A model generated the notes under the pieces. The model was given only the letters and a program-made list of their open reading frames with translations. It did not search any database and had not been told where the DNA came from. This document shows positions 46,877 through 56,960 of a stretch of DNA of 64,000 nucleotides, piece by piece (position 1 is the stretch's first letter; the number at the start of each line of letters is the position of its first letter). This DNA comes from Conus ventricosus (Eukaryota > Mollusca > Gastropoda > Neogastropoda > Conidae): assembly GCA_018398815.1 (NCBI GenBank), contig CM031595.1:56589324-56653323 (forward strand). The letters run 5' to 3'. A program made the translations under genes and the position numbers.

Positions 46877-48176
46877 GGCTATCTTTGCAAACCCCTGGAC
46901 AAAACGGCGATAATAGCTGGCAAAACCCAGGAATGACCGTAGCTCACGCAGGGTTCTTGGATCGGCCAACTTTTTACAGCTCTGATTTTGTCCTCTGAAG
47001 TGGCAATTCCCTCACCAGAAACGGTGTATCCCAAGTACTCAACCTTCATTTGGGCCAGGTGGCACTTCTTGGGATTGAGTTTCAGCCCGACCTCCCGCAG
47101 TCTATCAAACACTACTTGTAATCTCTGCAGATGCTCTTCAAAAGATCTGCTATAAATCAGCAGATCATCCAAGTATACGAGAAGGATCTGAAAAGCCAGA
47201 TCATTCATCGTCATCTGCATGAGTCTTTGGAAAGTGGCTGGCGCGGTGGAGAGGCCCATGGGCATACGCTGATATTCAAAAGGCCAAAAGGCGTGATGAA
47301 CGCCGTTTTCTCCTATCCTTTGGATTCATGGCCACTTGGTGGTAGCCACTAGCCAGATCCAATGTGGAGAACACTTTCGCCCCTCCTAACGCATCCAAGG
47401 AATCATCAATACGGGGTAGAGGGTACGCATCTGGGATGGTCTTAGCGTTCAGGCGCCTGTAGTCGACGCATAAACTTATGGATCCATCCTTCTTTCGCAC
47501 GATGACCACAGGGGATGCATATGGACTGTTACTCCTTTGAATAATCTTTTTGTCCATGAGCATCTGTATGTGGTCCTTAACCTCTTGTAGCTGTGTAGGA
47601 GGTATTCTGCGAAAGGTGGACGCCACAGGGGCGTCATCCTTCAACTTTATACTGTGCATCACTCTTTCTGTATAGCCCAAGTCTTCATCATCTTTACAGA
47701 AGAGGTCAGCATTGGCTAGCAGGAGCCCTTCTAGTTGTCGCTTCTGTTCTGTTGTACAGCCTGTTTGCCGTAAGTCAACTGGACACTTTTGCGAACTGGG
47801 TGGAGTGACAAGCGATTCTTTTGTGTGCACATGGATCCTGTCACAGCGTACTTCCCTCTACCCCCCTTGGTGCAATGTCAGCCTGCACCTCATGCACAGT
47901 GCCTAGTACTGTGCCTGGCTTGAGGATGATCCCGTTTCTAGTAATGTTGGCAACTTGCACAAGAACTCTGCTTCCACACACCGAGCTTAGTGTATTCCCA
48001 ACAAGGAGGCCCTGAGGCAGAGCACCAGGAGCTGGCTCGATCAACAGCTCCGTGAGTCTTTCTCCCTTTTTGGGGATTCCCTATTCCTGTTGCCGTCACG
48101 GTGACGATTGACTGGGGAGGAACAAAGACAGGTGCTTCCTTGCCACTCTAGCTAGGCCACCGATCAATCGTGGGAA
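46877..48176 (-). pseudogene. Gypsy reverse transcriptase
   Basis: Minus strand. The upstream segment 47841-48044 is a protease-RT connector. Next come HSIKLKDDAPVAS, YASPVVIVRKKDGSISLCVD and the palm strand VFSTLDLASGYHQV with the first catalytic aspartate. After a frame shift near 47270 the frame carries MPMGLSTAPATFQRLM and the YLDD catalytic box in ILLVYLDDLLIYS, then LNPKKCHLAQ and YLGYTVSGEG. This is the classical Ty3/gypsy polymerase. Its C-terminus is split by the LINE. Confidence 0.88.
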
Positions 48177-49249
48177 GGGCAGGCAGGGGTGAAAGCAAGA
48201 AATTTTCCCAATACTGAACTTTTTTAACGTTAGTCCAAACACAAATAATGGTAATAGTGGGCATAATACAAAAAAAATAGATAAAGATAACTACACTAGG
48301 TAATGTCAGTTGCATTAACAATGCATTTAAAGTAAGAAACAGTACCCCAAAAATGTAGCAAGTAAACTACCATAGAGTGTGCCAAAGAAAAAAACTGGAA
48401 AGGGTCCAGGGGAGGACATGTCTCTGGTGGGGTACAGGGGCAACTCCCAGTTGGGGGAGACAACTTTGACACCAGCACATTAGGACATCAATAAACTGTA
48501 AAAATGTATTAAAATGAAGTGATATTCATGGTCTTTTCTGCAATTTTCTACTAAAGACAATTCAATTAAGAGCCTCTTAAAATACTTTTTGTTCATTAGT
48601 TTCTGTGAACAAGAAATTGCCACAGAAAAGAGAACCTACTCAAATACAAAATGAAAAAAGAGCTAAGAAAACACCAAAATAAAAACAGAATCACATCCAT
48701 TATATAGCAACAACAAAAACAAAATCCACATAACTGAAGTGAAAAAGCAATGTCAACAGATCTGCTGCTTTTCATCATCTCATTTTAATGAGCCCTCAAT
48801 GCACACAAATGATTTTCTCTGAACAGACAATTAAGTCTTTTGAAATATTTGTTTGTTGAAAGGTAAACATTTTTCAACTGGAGCAGAGATTTCTTAAATC
48901 TCCAAAATTAAAATGCTAACAAACATTTTGACCAGAATATAAAATAGACCTTTTTCTTCCAAATAAAAACAGTTAAAAAAAAGTACTTACTTCTCCAAAG
49001 CTGGAAAATTGTGGGCTGAGCTGAAGAGGGTTTCCTGTTATCATTTCTATTAAAAGAGTTTTGTTGCGTCCCTTTGTTCCCCCGGGAATCCAGAGGCATA
49101 AATTAATTCCTTTTAAACAGTCAAGGGTAATATCAAAGAAGATTGAGTCCATCTTTTTCTCTCCTTAGCACCAGGACATTAACCAGCAGCACACCAGTCA
49201 CTAGTTATCTTTTTTAGTTGACTAGTACTAGTAGTAGTCCATCCTTTGA

Positions 49250-49700
49250 CCCTTTAGCACCAGCACATTAGGACATCAATAAGGTGAAAGTCTTTGCCTA
49301 GCCTTTCTTTACTTTGACACCAGCACATTAGGACATCAATAAGGCTAAAGTCTTTGCCTAGCCTTTCTTTACTTCTTTGACACCAGCACATTAGGACATC
49401 AATAAGGCGAAAGTCTTTGCCTAGCCTTTCTTTACTTCTTTGACACCAGCACATTAGGACATCAATAAGGCTAAAGTCTTTGCCTAGCCTTTCTTTACTT
49501 CTTTGACACCAGCACATTAGGACATCAATAAGGCGAAAGTCTTTGCCTAGCCTTTCTTTACTTCTTTGACACCAGCACATTAGGACATCAATAAGGCTAA
49601 AGTCTTTGCCTAGCCTTTCTTTACTTCTTTGACACCAGCACATTAGGACATCAATAAGGTGAAAGTCTTTGTCTAGCCTTTCTTTACTTCTTTAGCACCA
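49250..49700. repeat. 63-bp tandem repeat, seven units
   Basis: The unit runs 'caccagcacattaggacatc...aagtctttgcctagcctttc'. Two sequence types, ggctaaag and ggcgaaag, alternate in the central five units, so the true period is 126 bp there. A lone partial unit lies at 48466-48500. The unit length is a multiple of three, which keeps a false open frame on the minus strand. Confidence 0.9.
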
Positions 49701-49906
49701 GCACATTAGCCCACCATATCTTCTTAGATCGGCACCTAATGTCTTTTTACATAACGTCTAGTCTGGTTTCATATATGCGGCATCACTTTGAGAATGAGAT
49801 TCATTACGTTTAAGCCTAATTTAGAGTAAGCGCAAAATACTTAAGTCAATGACTATAAGTGATCATCTTCTTCTTCACTAATGGCTCTGCACTGATCAAC
49901 TGCTGC

Positions 49907-50851
49907 TCATTTGCTGACTTTCGGTCGTTTGATAAAGTAATCTGCAATTCCTCCAGAAGCTGGCCTTTTGCACCCTTCCACTGGTACACTTGGTCTGCTT
50001 GAGGGAAGGCAAGCAACAAAATGGTTGGGGAACCACCCTGTTGCAGGCAAATCTTTACCAGTCATCCTGGTCCACATGATCCCTGGAAGAGGGTGGGGGG
50101 TTTCCATGCCATGTTCAGAGCTCCTTGCATGAAGTACTCGGTGGTAAAATGGCCTCACGTTATACCCGCCATACTCTGGGTACACCGAGTGCAGGTCTGT
50201 CTGGAGCACGCTGGCAACAGCATGAACCTGCCATATGCCCATGTACTCAGACCTTTTGCTGACCTGCAGAAGTTCTTTTCTGAACACTTTCAGCACTACT
50301 TCTGGTGTTGTTTCTGTATCATTGAAGAAGTCTGAGTGCTGAGCAACAATCTTACTCCGAGAGTGATCTGACAGGTAGAAATGTTCATTTACAGCCAGCT
50401 CTACTACAATTCTGGCTCTCATCTCGATGTGCCCATTCTCATGTCCAAATGCCAGAAGCGATGCTGAACGTGGCAAACAATTGCCGTCCCCATAGATAGC
50501 CACTGGACTCAGCTGAGAGGATGAAGGGTAGAGATCCTTAGCTTTCTCATCAACAGTAAAGTTTTGGGCATCAAATTGCCTGTTGTAAGGTACAGGGATC
50601 TGCTTGAGCACATTCTCTGCGTCCTGGGAAATCAATTTCAGTTGATCACAGCTTTCACCCCCTGCGTCCTGTAGCTTTCGCAGCAAGTCCTCAAAGAATT
50701 CTTGTCTTTTCTGACTGTTGCTCTTGATTTCCTCTACGTTTGGTAAGTTACAATATGATGGCAGAGATGTAATTCCTTTGCCAAGAGAATTGTTTTGGGG
50801 CTTTTGAATTTCAGTCTTTTTGTTACAGAGAGATGAACTGGCACCGTCCAT
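49907..50851 (-). CDS. OTU-family cysteine protease encoded by the hAT-like element
   Basis: A 314-residue frame. Residues 117-130 read VAIYGDGNCLPRSA, the OTU nucleophile block with Asp122 and Cys125. Downstream come EMRARIVVELAVNEHFYL (143-160), a helix typical of the fold, and GWFPNHFVACLP (272-283), with His277 in the position of the catalytic histidine. OTU enzymes usually cleave ubiquitin or ubiquitin-like chains. Here the likely role is to stabilise the transposase or alter host ubiquitin signalling, which is inference. The N-terminal 110 residues are polar and contain a coiled-coil-like stretch (QKRQEFFEDLLRKLQDAG). The C-terminus (GIADYFIKRPKVSK) resembles a degenerate PCNA-binding motif. 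The upstream linker ORF overlaps it in another frame, so it may once have been one polyprotein. The domain is uninterrupted and all key residues are kept. Confidence 0.85.
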   Translation of the reverse strand: MDGASSSLCNKKTEIQKPQNNSLGKGITSLPSYCNLPNVEEIKSNSQKRQEFFEDLLRKLQDAGGESCDQLKLISQDAENVLKQIPVPYNRQFDAQNFTVDEKAKDLYPSSSQLSPVAIYGDGNCLPRSASLLAFGHENGHIEMRARIVVELAVNEHFYLSDHSRSKIVAQHSDFFNDTETTPEVVLKVFRKELLQVSKRSEYMGIWQVHAVASVLQTDLHSVYPEYGGYNVRPFYHRVLHARSSEHGMETPHPLPGIMWTRMTGKDLPATGWFPNHFVACLPSSRPSVPVEGCKRPASGGIADYFIKRPKVSK

Positions 50852-51540
50852 CTTCCCCTGTCGCTCAACAGTACTTCCACGATCCCCTGCCTGCTTAAAG
50901 GCAAAAACCCCGATCTCTTCAAAGCTACCATATCCAGCTTCTTTCCCACATCACCTCTGAGAGGTGGGATGACACCACCCGTATTTCCTAGTTGCTCAAC
51001 AGTTTTCTGTTCATCTCCTACAGTCTTCGTTGAAGCAAAACCTTTCTTCTTGATGGCACCCTTCTTGACAGCATCCCTTTTCTCCGCATCTTCAACCCCA
51101 GTCTTCTTGCTCCTGACAGATCCAGCATCAGCCTTTGTCGCAGCTTCACCTCTAAGAGGTGGGATGACACCACCTGTCTGTCCCAGTTGCTCAACAGTTT
51201 TCTGTTTATCTCCTACAGTCTTCGTTGAAGCAAAACCTTTCTTCTTGATGGCACCCTTCTTGACAGCATCCCTTTTCTCCGCATCTTCAACCCCAGTCTT
51301 CTTGCTCCTGACAGATCCAGCATCAGCCTTTGTCGCAGCTTCACCTCTAAGAGGTGGGATGACACCACCTGTCTGTCTGTCCCAGTTGCTCAACAGTTTT
51401 CTGTTTATCTCCTACAGTCTTCGTTGAAGCAAAAGCTTTCTTCTTGATGGCACCCTTCTTGACAGCATCACTTTTCTCCGCATCTTCAACCCCAGTCTTC
51501 TTGCTCCCGACAGATCCAGCATCAGCCTTTGTCGCAGCAG
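50852..51540 (-). pseudogene. Lysine-rich repeat linker between transposase and OTU protease
   Basis: Three tandem units of about 64 residues share TKADAGSVRSKKTGVEDAEK, then KKGAIKKKGFASTKTVGD and EQLGQTGGVIPPLRGE. The DNA of the units is nearly identical, so the expansion is recent. A GTCT duplication near 51370-51380 breaks the frame between the first unit and the rest. The basic composition would suit DNA binding or nuclear localisation. Confidence 0.75.
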
Positions 51541-52627
51541 CTGTTATTCGCCTCTGTCTTTTTTCCTCATCAAGCCTCTTCTTCTCATTCAGAAATGCCT
51601 TGTATGTGGCATTCGCTGACGTCGTTGATATTCTCATACTATGACTGATGGCCATATTGCAGCTTGTCGTCTTTTGTGCTTTCAAGGCGTACTTTGTGAC
51701 TGCAATGGCTTCATAGTTTTCTGGAGTGAGCAACACCCGATCAGTCTCAACAATGTCATCCATTATGTTGAAGGTTCCTTCGATGATGGAACCAGTGACG
51801 ATAGTGAGCACAGCTTTCACTAGCTTTGTCAGAACTGGATATCTCAACTCATCACTTCCAATGGCTTTCAGTTCAGAAATCGGGTACCACCAGTCTTTGT
51901 CCAGTTTGTCGCTCTTCATGTACTCTGGTAATAAGGCCTTCAGATGAGTGTCACTGCAGTATTGCCTTGCTTCTTGTTGGAGGTGCCCAGCCTCTTCAGG
52001 AGAAACCACATTACTGAGCTTCCCAGCAAGCTGAATGAATCCGTTCACAGTGTCCTCATGCTGCTGCAGTTCAGGATCCAGTGCAGTCAGGTTTGCAAGA
52101 GTAGTGTTGCTCAGTGGAAGCTTGTTCTGAAGACACTTGCATGCACTTGCATATCCTTGTCGGAGTTGATGCTGGAAGTTCTTAAACCAATACGGCTGCT
52201 TGCTTTCTTTCCTCAGCTTGTGGTACAGCGTGTTTGCATAGGCTCCCACAATCAAGTTTTTATCAGAAACCTGATTTTCTCTTTTTGAACAGTCAATCTT
52301 CTGCAATGCTGAGACACTGTGTTCCTGTGGCATGACTTCAGGAGTCACAAACAGGGAGATAAAATCTCTTGTCAGCGTGTACAGTTGCACATGAAGCTTG
52401 TGAAGGACAAGTTTCTCTGTCTGGAACAGCTTGACAAACTTTCTGAAGTGTTCTAGCACACCCCTGTAAAGCTGAAGCAGGAGAGAAGTTTTCGTATCTT
52501 GGCTGAACAGAGCGACAAGGATGCGATCTTTCCTCTCTGACGTTGCCGTGTTGCTTTTTTTGGCTTCTTTGTGAATTTCATGAATCCTCGCCACTTCGTC
52601 TGAAGAAACTTCTGTCCGTCTCAGCAC
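51347..52627 (-). pseudogene. hAT-like transposase, C-terminal half, OTU element
   Basis: A 426-residue frame that starts within an exon following an (AC)n-bearing intron. It contains LLLQLYRGVLEHFRKFVKLF, LYTLTRDFISLFVTPEVMP, KNFQHQLRQGYASACKCLQN and LTALDPELQQHEDTV. Its C-terminal dimerisation region reads LTKLVKAVLTIVTGSIIEGT and FNIMDDIVETDR. This 'V..IVTGS...E..FN.M' block stands where classical hATs have 'L.IP.S....ER.FS'. It then runs into the lysine-rich linker. The frame is long and intact, which suggests a fairly young copy. Confidence 0.75.
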
Positions 52628-52644
52628 ATCCTGGAACAGGTTCC

Positions 52645-52689
<45 letters not shown>

Positions 52690-53504
52690 CGCACACACAC
52701 ACACAGGAAATGTGACATTAACCAACAGCCAGGGCACACACAACTTACCATGGAAATTAAACTGGACGACTGTAGCCTGTTTGGGGTTGGTGACATTTCG
52801 TTATCAGGCTACCTCAGACTACTGGTAACTGTACAGACAACTTACTACACACAGGACAGCAACCACTCCATTACCTGCTTGCCCTGCCTTGAAATTCAAC
52901 TCTTGATTATTTGTCTCTGCATCAATATTGATCAATTACCTGTGTTGAGTCTGCTCTTCTTTGCTGAGGAATCCAAAGAAGAAGATGATCAGGGATCGCG
53001 TAGGTAATGGATCCTGTCAGCAACATCCACCATCTGCAGGAATCTGGATCCAACAGGTCTGACCAAGTGGCGGGTGTCCATGTGCAGCAAAGCACAGACT
53101 TCATCGAGAAGGTCTGTGGGAAGGGAGAAAGAGGCAATTAATTGAGCCTCTATAGATAAATGCATCATACGCACATACACACAGAGCTCAGATGGCATGA
53201 TGATGTAGATTAAATGTTTAGCTAGGCGGGAATTCCATGCATCTCATGATCAATGTATTTCATTACTGATCTACCATATTTTAGTTATTGTACATAAATA
53301 ATGAACACAATATCCTGAATATAAACTTGAAATTCCCCTAAATAGGGATCGTTCTTTTCCGTCAAAAATGCAAACAGACTTAGTAGTACACGGTGCTAAT
53401 TGTAGATGTTACCCAATGTTTTTCTATGAAAGAATGTCTTTAAAGAGGGGAATTTAAACAGAAGAGTTACAATGTAGCTTCAAACAACTAAATCAGCTCA
53501 CGTG
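52628..53504. other. Intron of the OTU element
   Basis: Holds an (AC)n tract (52650-52705) and unremarkable AT-rich sequence. A short conserved-looking minus-strand phrase at 52989-53137 (DLLDEVCALLHMDTRHLVRP) could be a small exon but lacks convincing support. Confidence 0.5.
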
Positions 53505-54143
53505 TTAAAAAAAAAAAAAAGGAAAAATAACCTCACCTGTCGCCTTTGGACTCAGTTTGAAGTCATAGTAGAGATCGTTGCTCAAGTCCTCCAGGTATCC
53601 GTCAAAAGATTTGCAGAAGTCTTTCGCAATAGTGTTCACAATATGCACTGTGTCTCCATGTACATCAAGAAGATGTGGGTTCTTCTGGCGCAGCAGCGCT
53701 TCAACACCCTTGTGTTTGCCTCTCATGACGTTGCAGTTGTCCATGAGGCAACTCACAATATTGCTCCATGCAACCTCCTCAGCATCACTTTTCGTCTTGT
53801 CCAGATGGAACATCTCCTGAAGGCCATGAAAAATGTTCTTTGCGTTTGACTGATTTTCAGAAAAACTACCAAGCAAATAAGTCACGACTTCACCTTTGGC
53901 TTTCTGTTCATCAAAGAAGCGAACAAGAACATTCACAACTTTCGCATTTGCGTTGTTGGTGGCCTCATCAAGGGTTAAAGAGAAGAATGTCTTTTTCAGT
54001 GATTCCAGAAGCTCTTTCCTGAAACCCCTGGCCACTCCATGGGTAAGTGTGTACGCTGTTGCCGTTCTTGACAGGGACAAAGAGTCTAGCACTTTGGGAT
54101 CTTCTGCTAGAGTTTTACAAAACTCAATGAGTGCTGGTGCCAA
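53505..54143 (-). CDS. hAT-like transposase core exon, OTU element
   Basis: A 212-residue open frame. It contains LSRTATAYTLTHGVARGFRK, then FFSLTLDEATNNANAKVVNV (first catalytic aspartate), YLLGSFSENQSNA, WSNIVSCLMDNCNVMRGKH (second aspartate) and PHLLDVHGDTVHIVNTIAKD with the His-rich block. It ends near a splice donor (AGGCGACAGGTGAGG at about 53535) in the phrase KLSPKATG. The transposase cuts the element at its inverted repeats and joins it to an 8-bp staggered target. The same blocks are seen in transposons A and B, but here they are unbroken. Confidence 0.8.
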   Translation of the reverse strand: MAPALIEFCKTLAEDPKVLDSLSLSRTATAYTLTHGVARGFRKELLESLKKTFFSLTLDEATNNANAKVVNVLVRFFDEQKAKGEVVTYLLGSFSENQSNAKNIFHGLQEMFHLDKTKSDAEEVAWSNIVSCLMDNCNVMRGKHKGVEALLRQKNPHLLDVHGDTVHIVNTIAKDFCKSFDGYLEDLSNDLYYDFKLSPKATGEVIFPFFFF

Positions 54144-54536
54144 AGAAAACGGAAGGCAATGCTCTGCTAGAAATGCGCACGTGCGTATTTTGAGGTCAGT
54201 GATACGGTCCGTCTTCGGGAGACATGCGATAACTGGTTTGGCTGTTGGAAGTTGTTGTGTGTGGCCTGTGCATCAAGTCTTTGAAAATGCTGAGGATCAC
54301 TGGCATGGGCCAAAAACAATTTTTTTTCCGTTTGACTTGTACACCAACCGCTTTGAACACAAGTTACACCATGCCACACCGGCCTCGTCGATTTTCTTGA
54401 GCCAGAGACTGAACTTTCGTTTTACACTGTCTTCTTCTTGCAACCATTCACTTCGCCATTTGTTTTTTATATCTTTGTCAATACTGCGAGCTTCGGCATC
54501 ATCTGTAAGGAACTTCATTTTGACTTTCCTAACCAC
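54144..54536 (-). pseudogene. N-terminal BED-type zinc finger, OTU element
   Basis: It starts at MVRKVKMKFLTDDAEARSID and includes the tryptophan region NKWRSEWLQEEDSVKRKFSL. The finger AGVAWCNLCSKRLVYKSNGK gives C-x2-C, and after a one-base shift at a T-run (about 54318) LAHASDPQHFQ supplies the histidine pair. The rest reaches the core exon below. The finger would recognise the element's ends. Confidence 0.65.
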
Positions 54537-54769
54537 TCACAAACACTGAAACCGCACATACACTGTAGTCAAGTTCTTTTCCATTGAAGGCGAAGCACAG
54601 AAACATTGATTCAAGATGGCGGACATTGGAAACGGAAGTTTCAGTTTTGGCGGTAAAAAAATGTTGGATCGGGAACGGATTCGGTATGTCAACACTTGCA
54701 ATAAGGTTTTTTTTTGTTTGTTTTTTGCTGTGACGGAATTCCGTTTAAAACGGAAGAACTTTCATCCCT

Positions 54770-55473
54770 GGGCAGGGTACCCGGCGGGAGGCCTGCAGTA
54801 CATTCATCCCCAGAATGACTGCCTCCTGGTCCCCTTCGTCGTCCCCGACACACCCGCGCTTCACTACAATGCCCCGCCCACTGACAGTGGTTCCACTAAC
54901 CTGCACATCCGCCTCAAAGTAGCCTAGGTAAGGCACCTCCAGCCCGTTGGCTGCTGTTATTCTTATCAGCCCCTGGGCTCCACACAGCCGGACGTCACTT
55001 GTTCTAAACAATTCCTGGAATGACTTTTCTGTCATCAAGGTGACCTGTGATCCTGTGTCTACCAGTGCCTCCACCTCCTTCCCATTAATCTTAATGGTGG
55101 TTCTGGGTCTGGGCCCTACCAACCTACCTAGTGAGTCTTTTCCTCCCCACCCTACAGTTCGACTCTTCACTGTAGAGGACGTCCGTTTCCCTGGTTCTGG
55201 GGACAGTTTCGTTTCATGTGGCCCGAGCCTCCACAACGAAAACAGATGGGTTTTCCATCCTTCCCCAAGTGGGGACGGGATCGACGTGAATATTCCTTCC
55301 CCTTTTCTATTTTCCTCCCGTTGACCTGGTTGTTCTCCATCGCTGCAACCCGTTCTGCCAGTCGCTCTACCAACTTGGTCAGTTCAATCACACTAGCTTG
55401 GGACTCGACAGACGCAGTTGCTGTTGCTGCTTGGGGGGTGGGCTGGCGCATGGAGTCCTCCTGTAACTCCCAC
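54770..55473 (-). pseudogene. Gypsy nucleocapsid knuckle and aspartic protease
   Basis: Minus strand. 55167-55451 carries LTKLVERLAERVAAMENN, a coiled-coil-like stretch, and the knuckle CFRCGGSGHMKRNC (C-x2-C-x4-H-x4-C). A frame shift near 55200 leads to the protease at 54777-55236, with the active site VEALVDTGSQVTLMT, the flap region EVPYLGYFEADVQV and the closing VILGMNVLQ. The protease matures the Gag-Pol polyprotein. The upper edge is the TTAA of the piggyBac-like insertion, across which the frame continues into gag. Confidence 0.85.
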
Positions 55474-55477
55474 TTAA

Positions 55478-56066
55478 CCCTCTGCCTACCGCATGACTTT
55501 GTGCTATATGACTATGAGAATACCATGCCAAGAGAGGTAACTCCGCAACACATACACACTTGCCATAAAGAAACCTCAATAGAAAATTTGTTTTTAACTT
55601 ATCTATTCTGTAAAAGTAATGAAAAAAATTCAAAGACATCACTCCATCCAAAACAGCCATTTCCCCCCACATATAGTGAACTGGTACAACGAGGAAAAAA
55701 AAACAAAACGAACAGACTAACTGTACTTTGGTATTCTCAGTGCTAAAACAATTTTCCCTAAATTCACTGTACCCACAGAACATCATGGATTAGGAGCACA
55801 GAGTGATTTTCCAAGTCTAAACAAAGTACTGAAACCTTCAGGAACAAAATAAAGTCATTCTGTATGGTATGCATACTAAATAATCAACTTTTATTGTGAA
55901 GCAAAAAACAACAACCCAAACTTCAACAATTTTGTTAAACTGAAGGCAAGAAGATTTGTCTTCTAACTACTGAGGGGAAAAAATAACAAGAACAGATTAC
56001 TGAATACTGGGCTTTAGATTGTGATGGAATTCAACAAAAATGTGCTTTTGCACAAGTGCACTGAGC

Positions 56067-56100
<34 letters not shown>

Positions 56101-56956
56101 CACACACGCACTGTGGTGATGATGTACCTCTTGTCCGGCTCCTCTTTGCTTTTTGATAAACAGGCAGTTTTTATTTCAGGCCAGAGTTTATGTTCATCCT
56201 TTTCTGCTTGCTTTTGTGCAGCAAATAAATTTGTTTCTCGTTAAAAGTCTGCCAAAATTCTTATGAAATCAAAAAGCTAAAGGTGATGCTCCTACAGGCA
56301 AATCGTGGGACACACCCACTGACTGACCTGGTTTCCTGGCTATCAAAACAAGGGAAACTTTGGGGGGGCTTCACTTCTTGTAGCCAACCACTCCAGTCAA
56401 GAATTAAAGAATCTCTAGCAAGTTTTGTTTTTCGAATTTTCTTTTTTTGGGGGTCTGGGCCCAGCAGCAATGGGCTATTCGACATCGTCATTATCATCGC
56501 CTGAATCATTATTGATTCCGGCCTCAAAATCAGTCAGCAGTCGATCTTTATTCATAACTAGGTCAAGATTGACGTCCGAATCGTCTTGCTTCAAATCTTC
56601 TTCAAGAGTGTAGCCTGCAAATACGCTCTCTTCATCAATATCACTTCAGAAAATGAATTCTGCAAGTTGCATAGTTACTTGATCCGCCATTTTCCCAGAA
56701 AATCTTCGCGAAAAAAAGCCGAACTTTGAAAATTCACAGCAGCGAAACTACTCCACCAAAACTCATGCAACAAAAACCAAAATGGCGTCCAGAAACGGAA
56801 GTACCGGAAGACTCTTCTGTCGCAATTGCATTCTGGGATATGCGATGGTGAAAGCGAAAGTCGTTGACCGAGTATTCAGCGGTCGATCTCGGTCGATCCG
56901 GTATTCAGAAAGAGGAAATCTCGCGGTCGATCTCGGTCGATCCGGTAGGCATTGGG
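55478..56956 (-). mobile_element. piggyBac-like non-autonomous element, copy 2
   Basis: 1479 bp, flanked by TTAA (55474-55477 and 56957-56960), with the same 14-bp inverted ends and nearly the same sequence as 38594-40065, in the same orientation. On the minus strand near 56460-56690 is a short coding remnant with MADQV, then IDEESVFAGYTLEEDL and the acidic NNDSGDDNDDVE, ending in a stop. This resembles the acidic N-terminus of piggyBac transposases. The rest of the transposase is absent, so it needs an outside source. Confidence 0.85.
56069..56098. repeat. 30-base C homopolymer
   Basis: A pure C run inside piggyBac-like copy 2. Copy 1 has only about 9 C at the same place (39196-39204), so the tract is unstable in length or in assembly. 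Confidence 0.9.
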
Positions 56957-56960
56957 TTAA

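Larger units (their letters stand above)
48185..54769 (-). mobile_element. hAT-like transposon carrying an OTU protease ORF
   Basis: 6585 bp. The ends read inward as AGGGGTGAAAG (48185) and AGGGATGAAAG (54769), with flanking 8-mers GGGCAGGC and GGGCAGGG, a near-perfect 8-bp target duplication as in hAT elements. The minus-strand gene order is BED-type finger, transposase core, C-terminal transposase domain, a lysine-rich repeat linker, then an OTU cysteine protease. The remainder (48185-49906) is non-coding and holds a 63-bp tandem repeat. It sits between the gypsy protease and reverse transcriptase. Confidence 0.8.

Noticed and set aside
49254..49643. 129-codon open frame with a repeated Cys-rich peptide
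   Set aside because: It follows the 63-bp tandem repeat exactly; the peptide repeat is the DNA repeat translated.
50969..51427. 152-codon plus-strand frame with hydrophobic repeats
   Set aside because: It is the antisense of the lysine-rich linker repeat and is open only because that repeat is in frame.
52989..53137. Possible small exon (DLLDEVCALLHMDTRHLVRP)
   Set aside because: The peptide looks coding, but I could not find a matching acceptor and donor pair. It is mentioned only within the intron entry.
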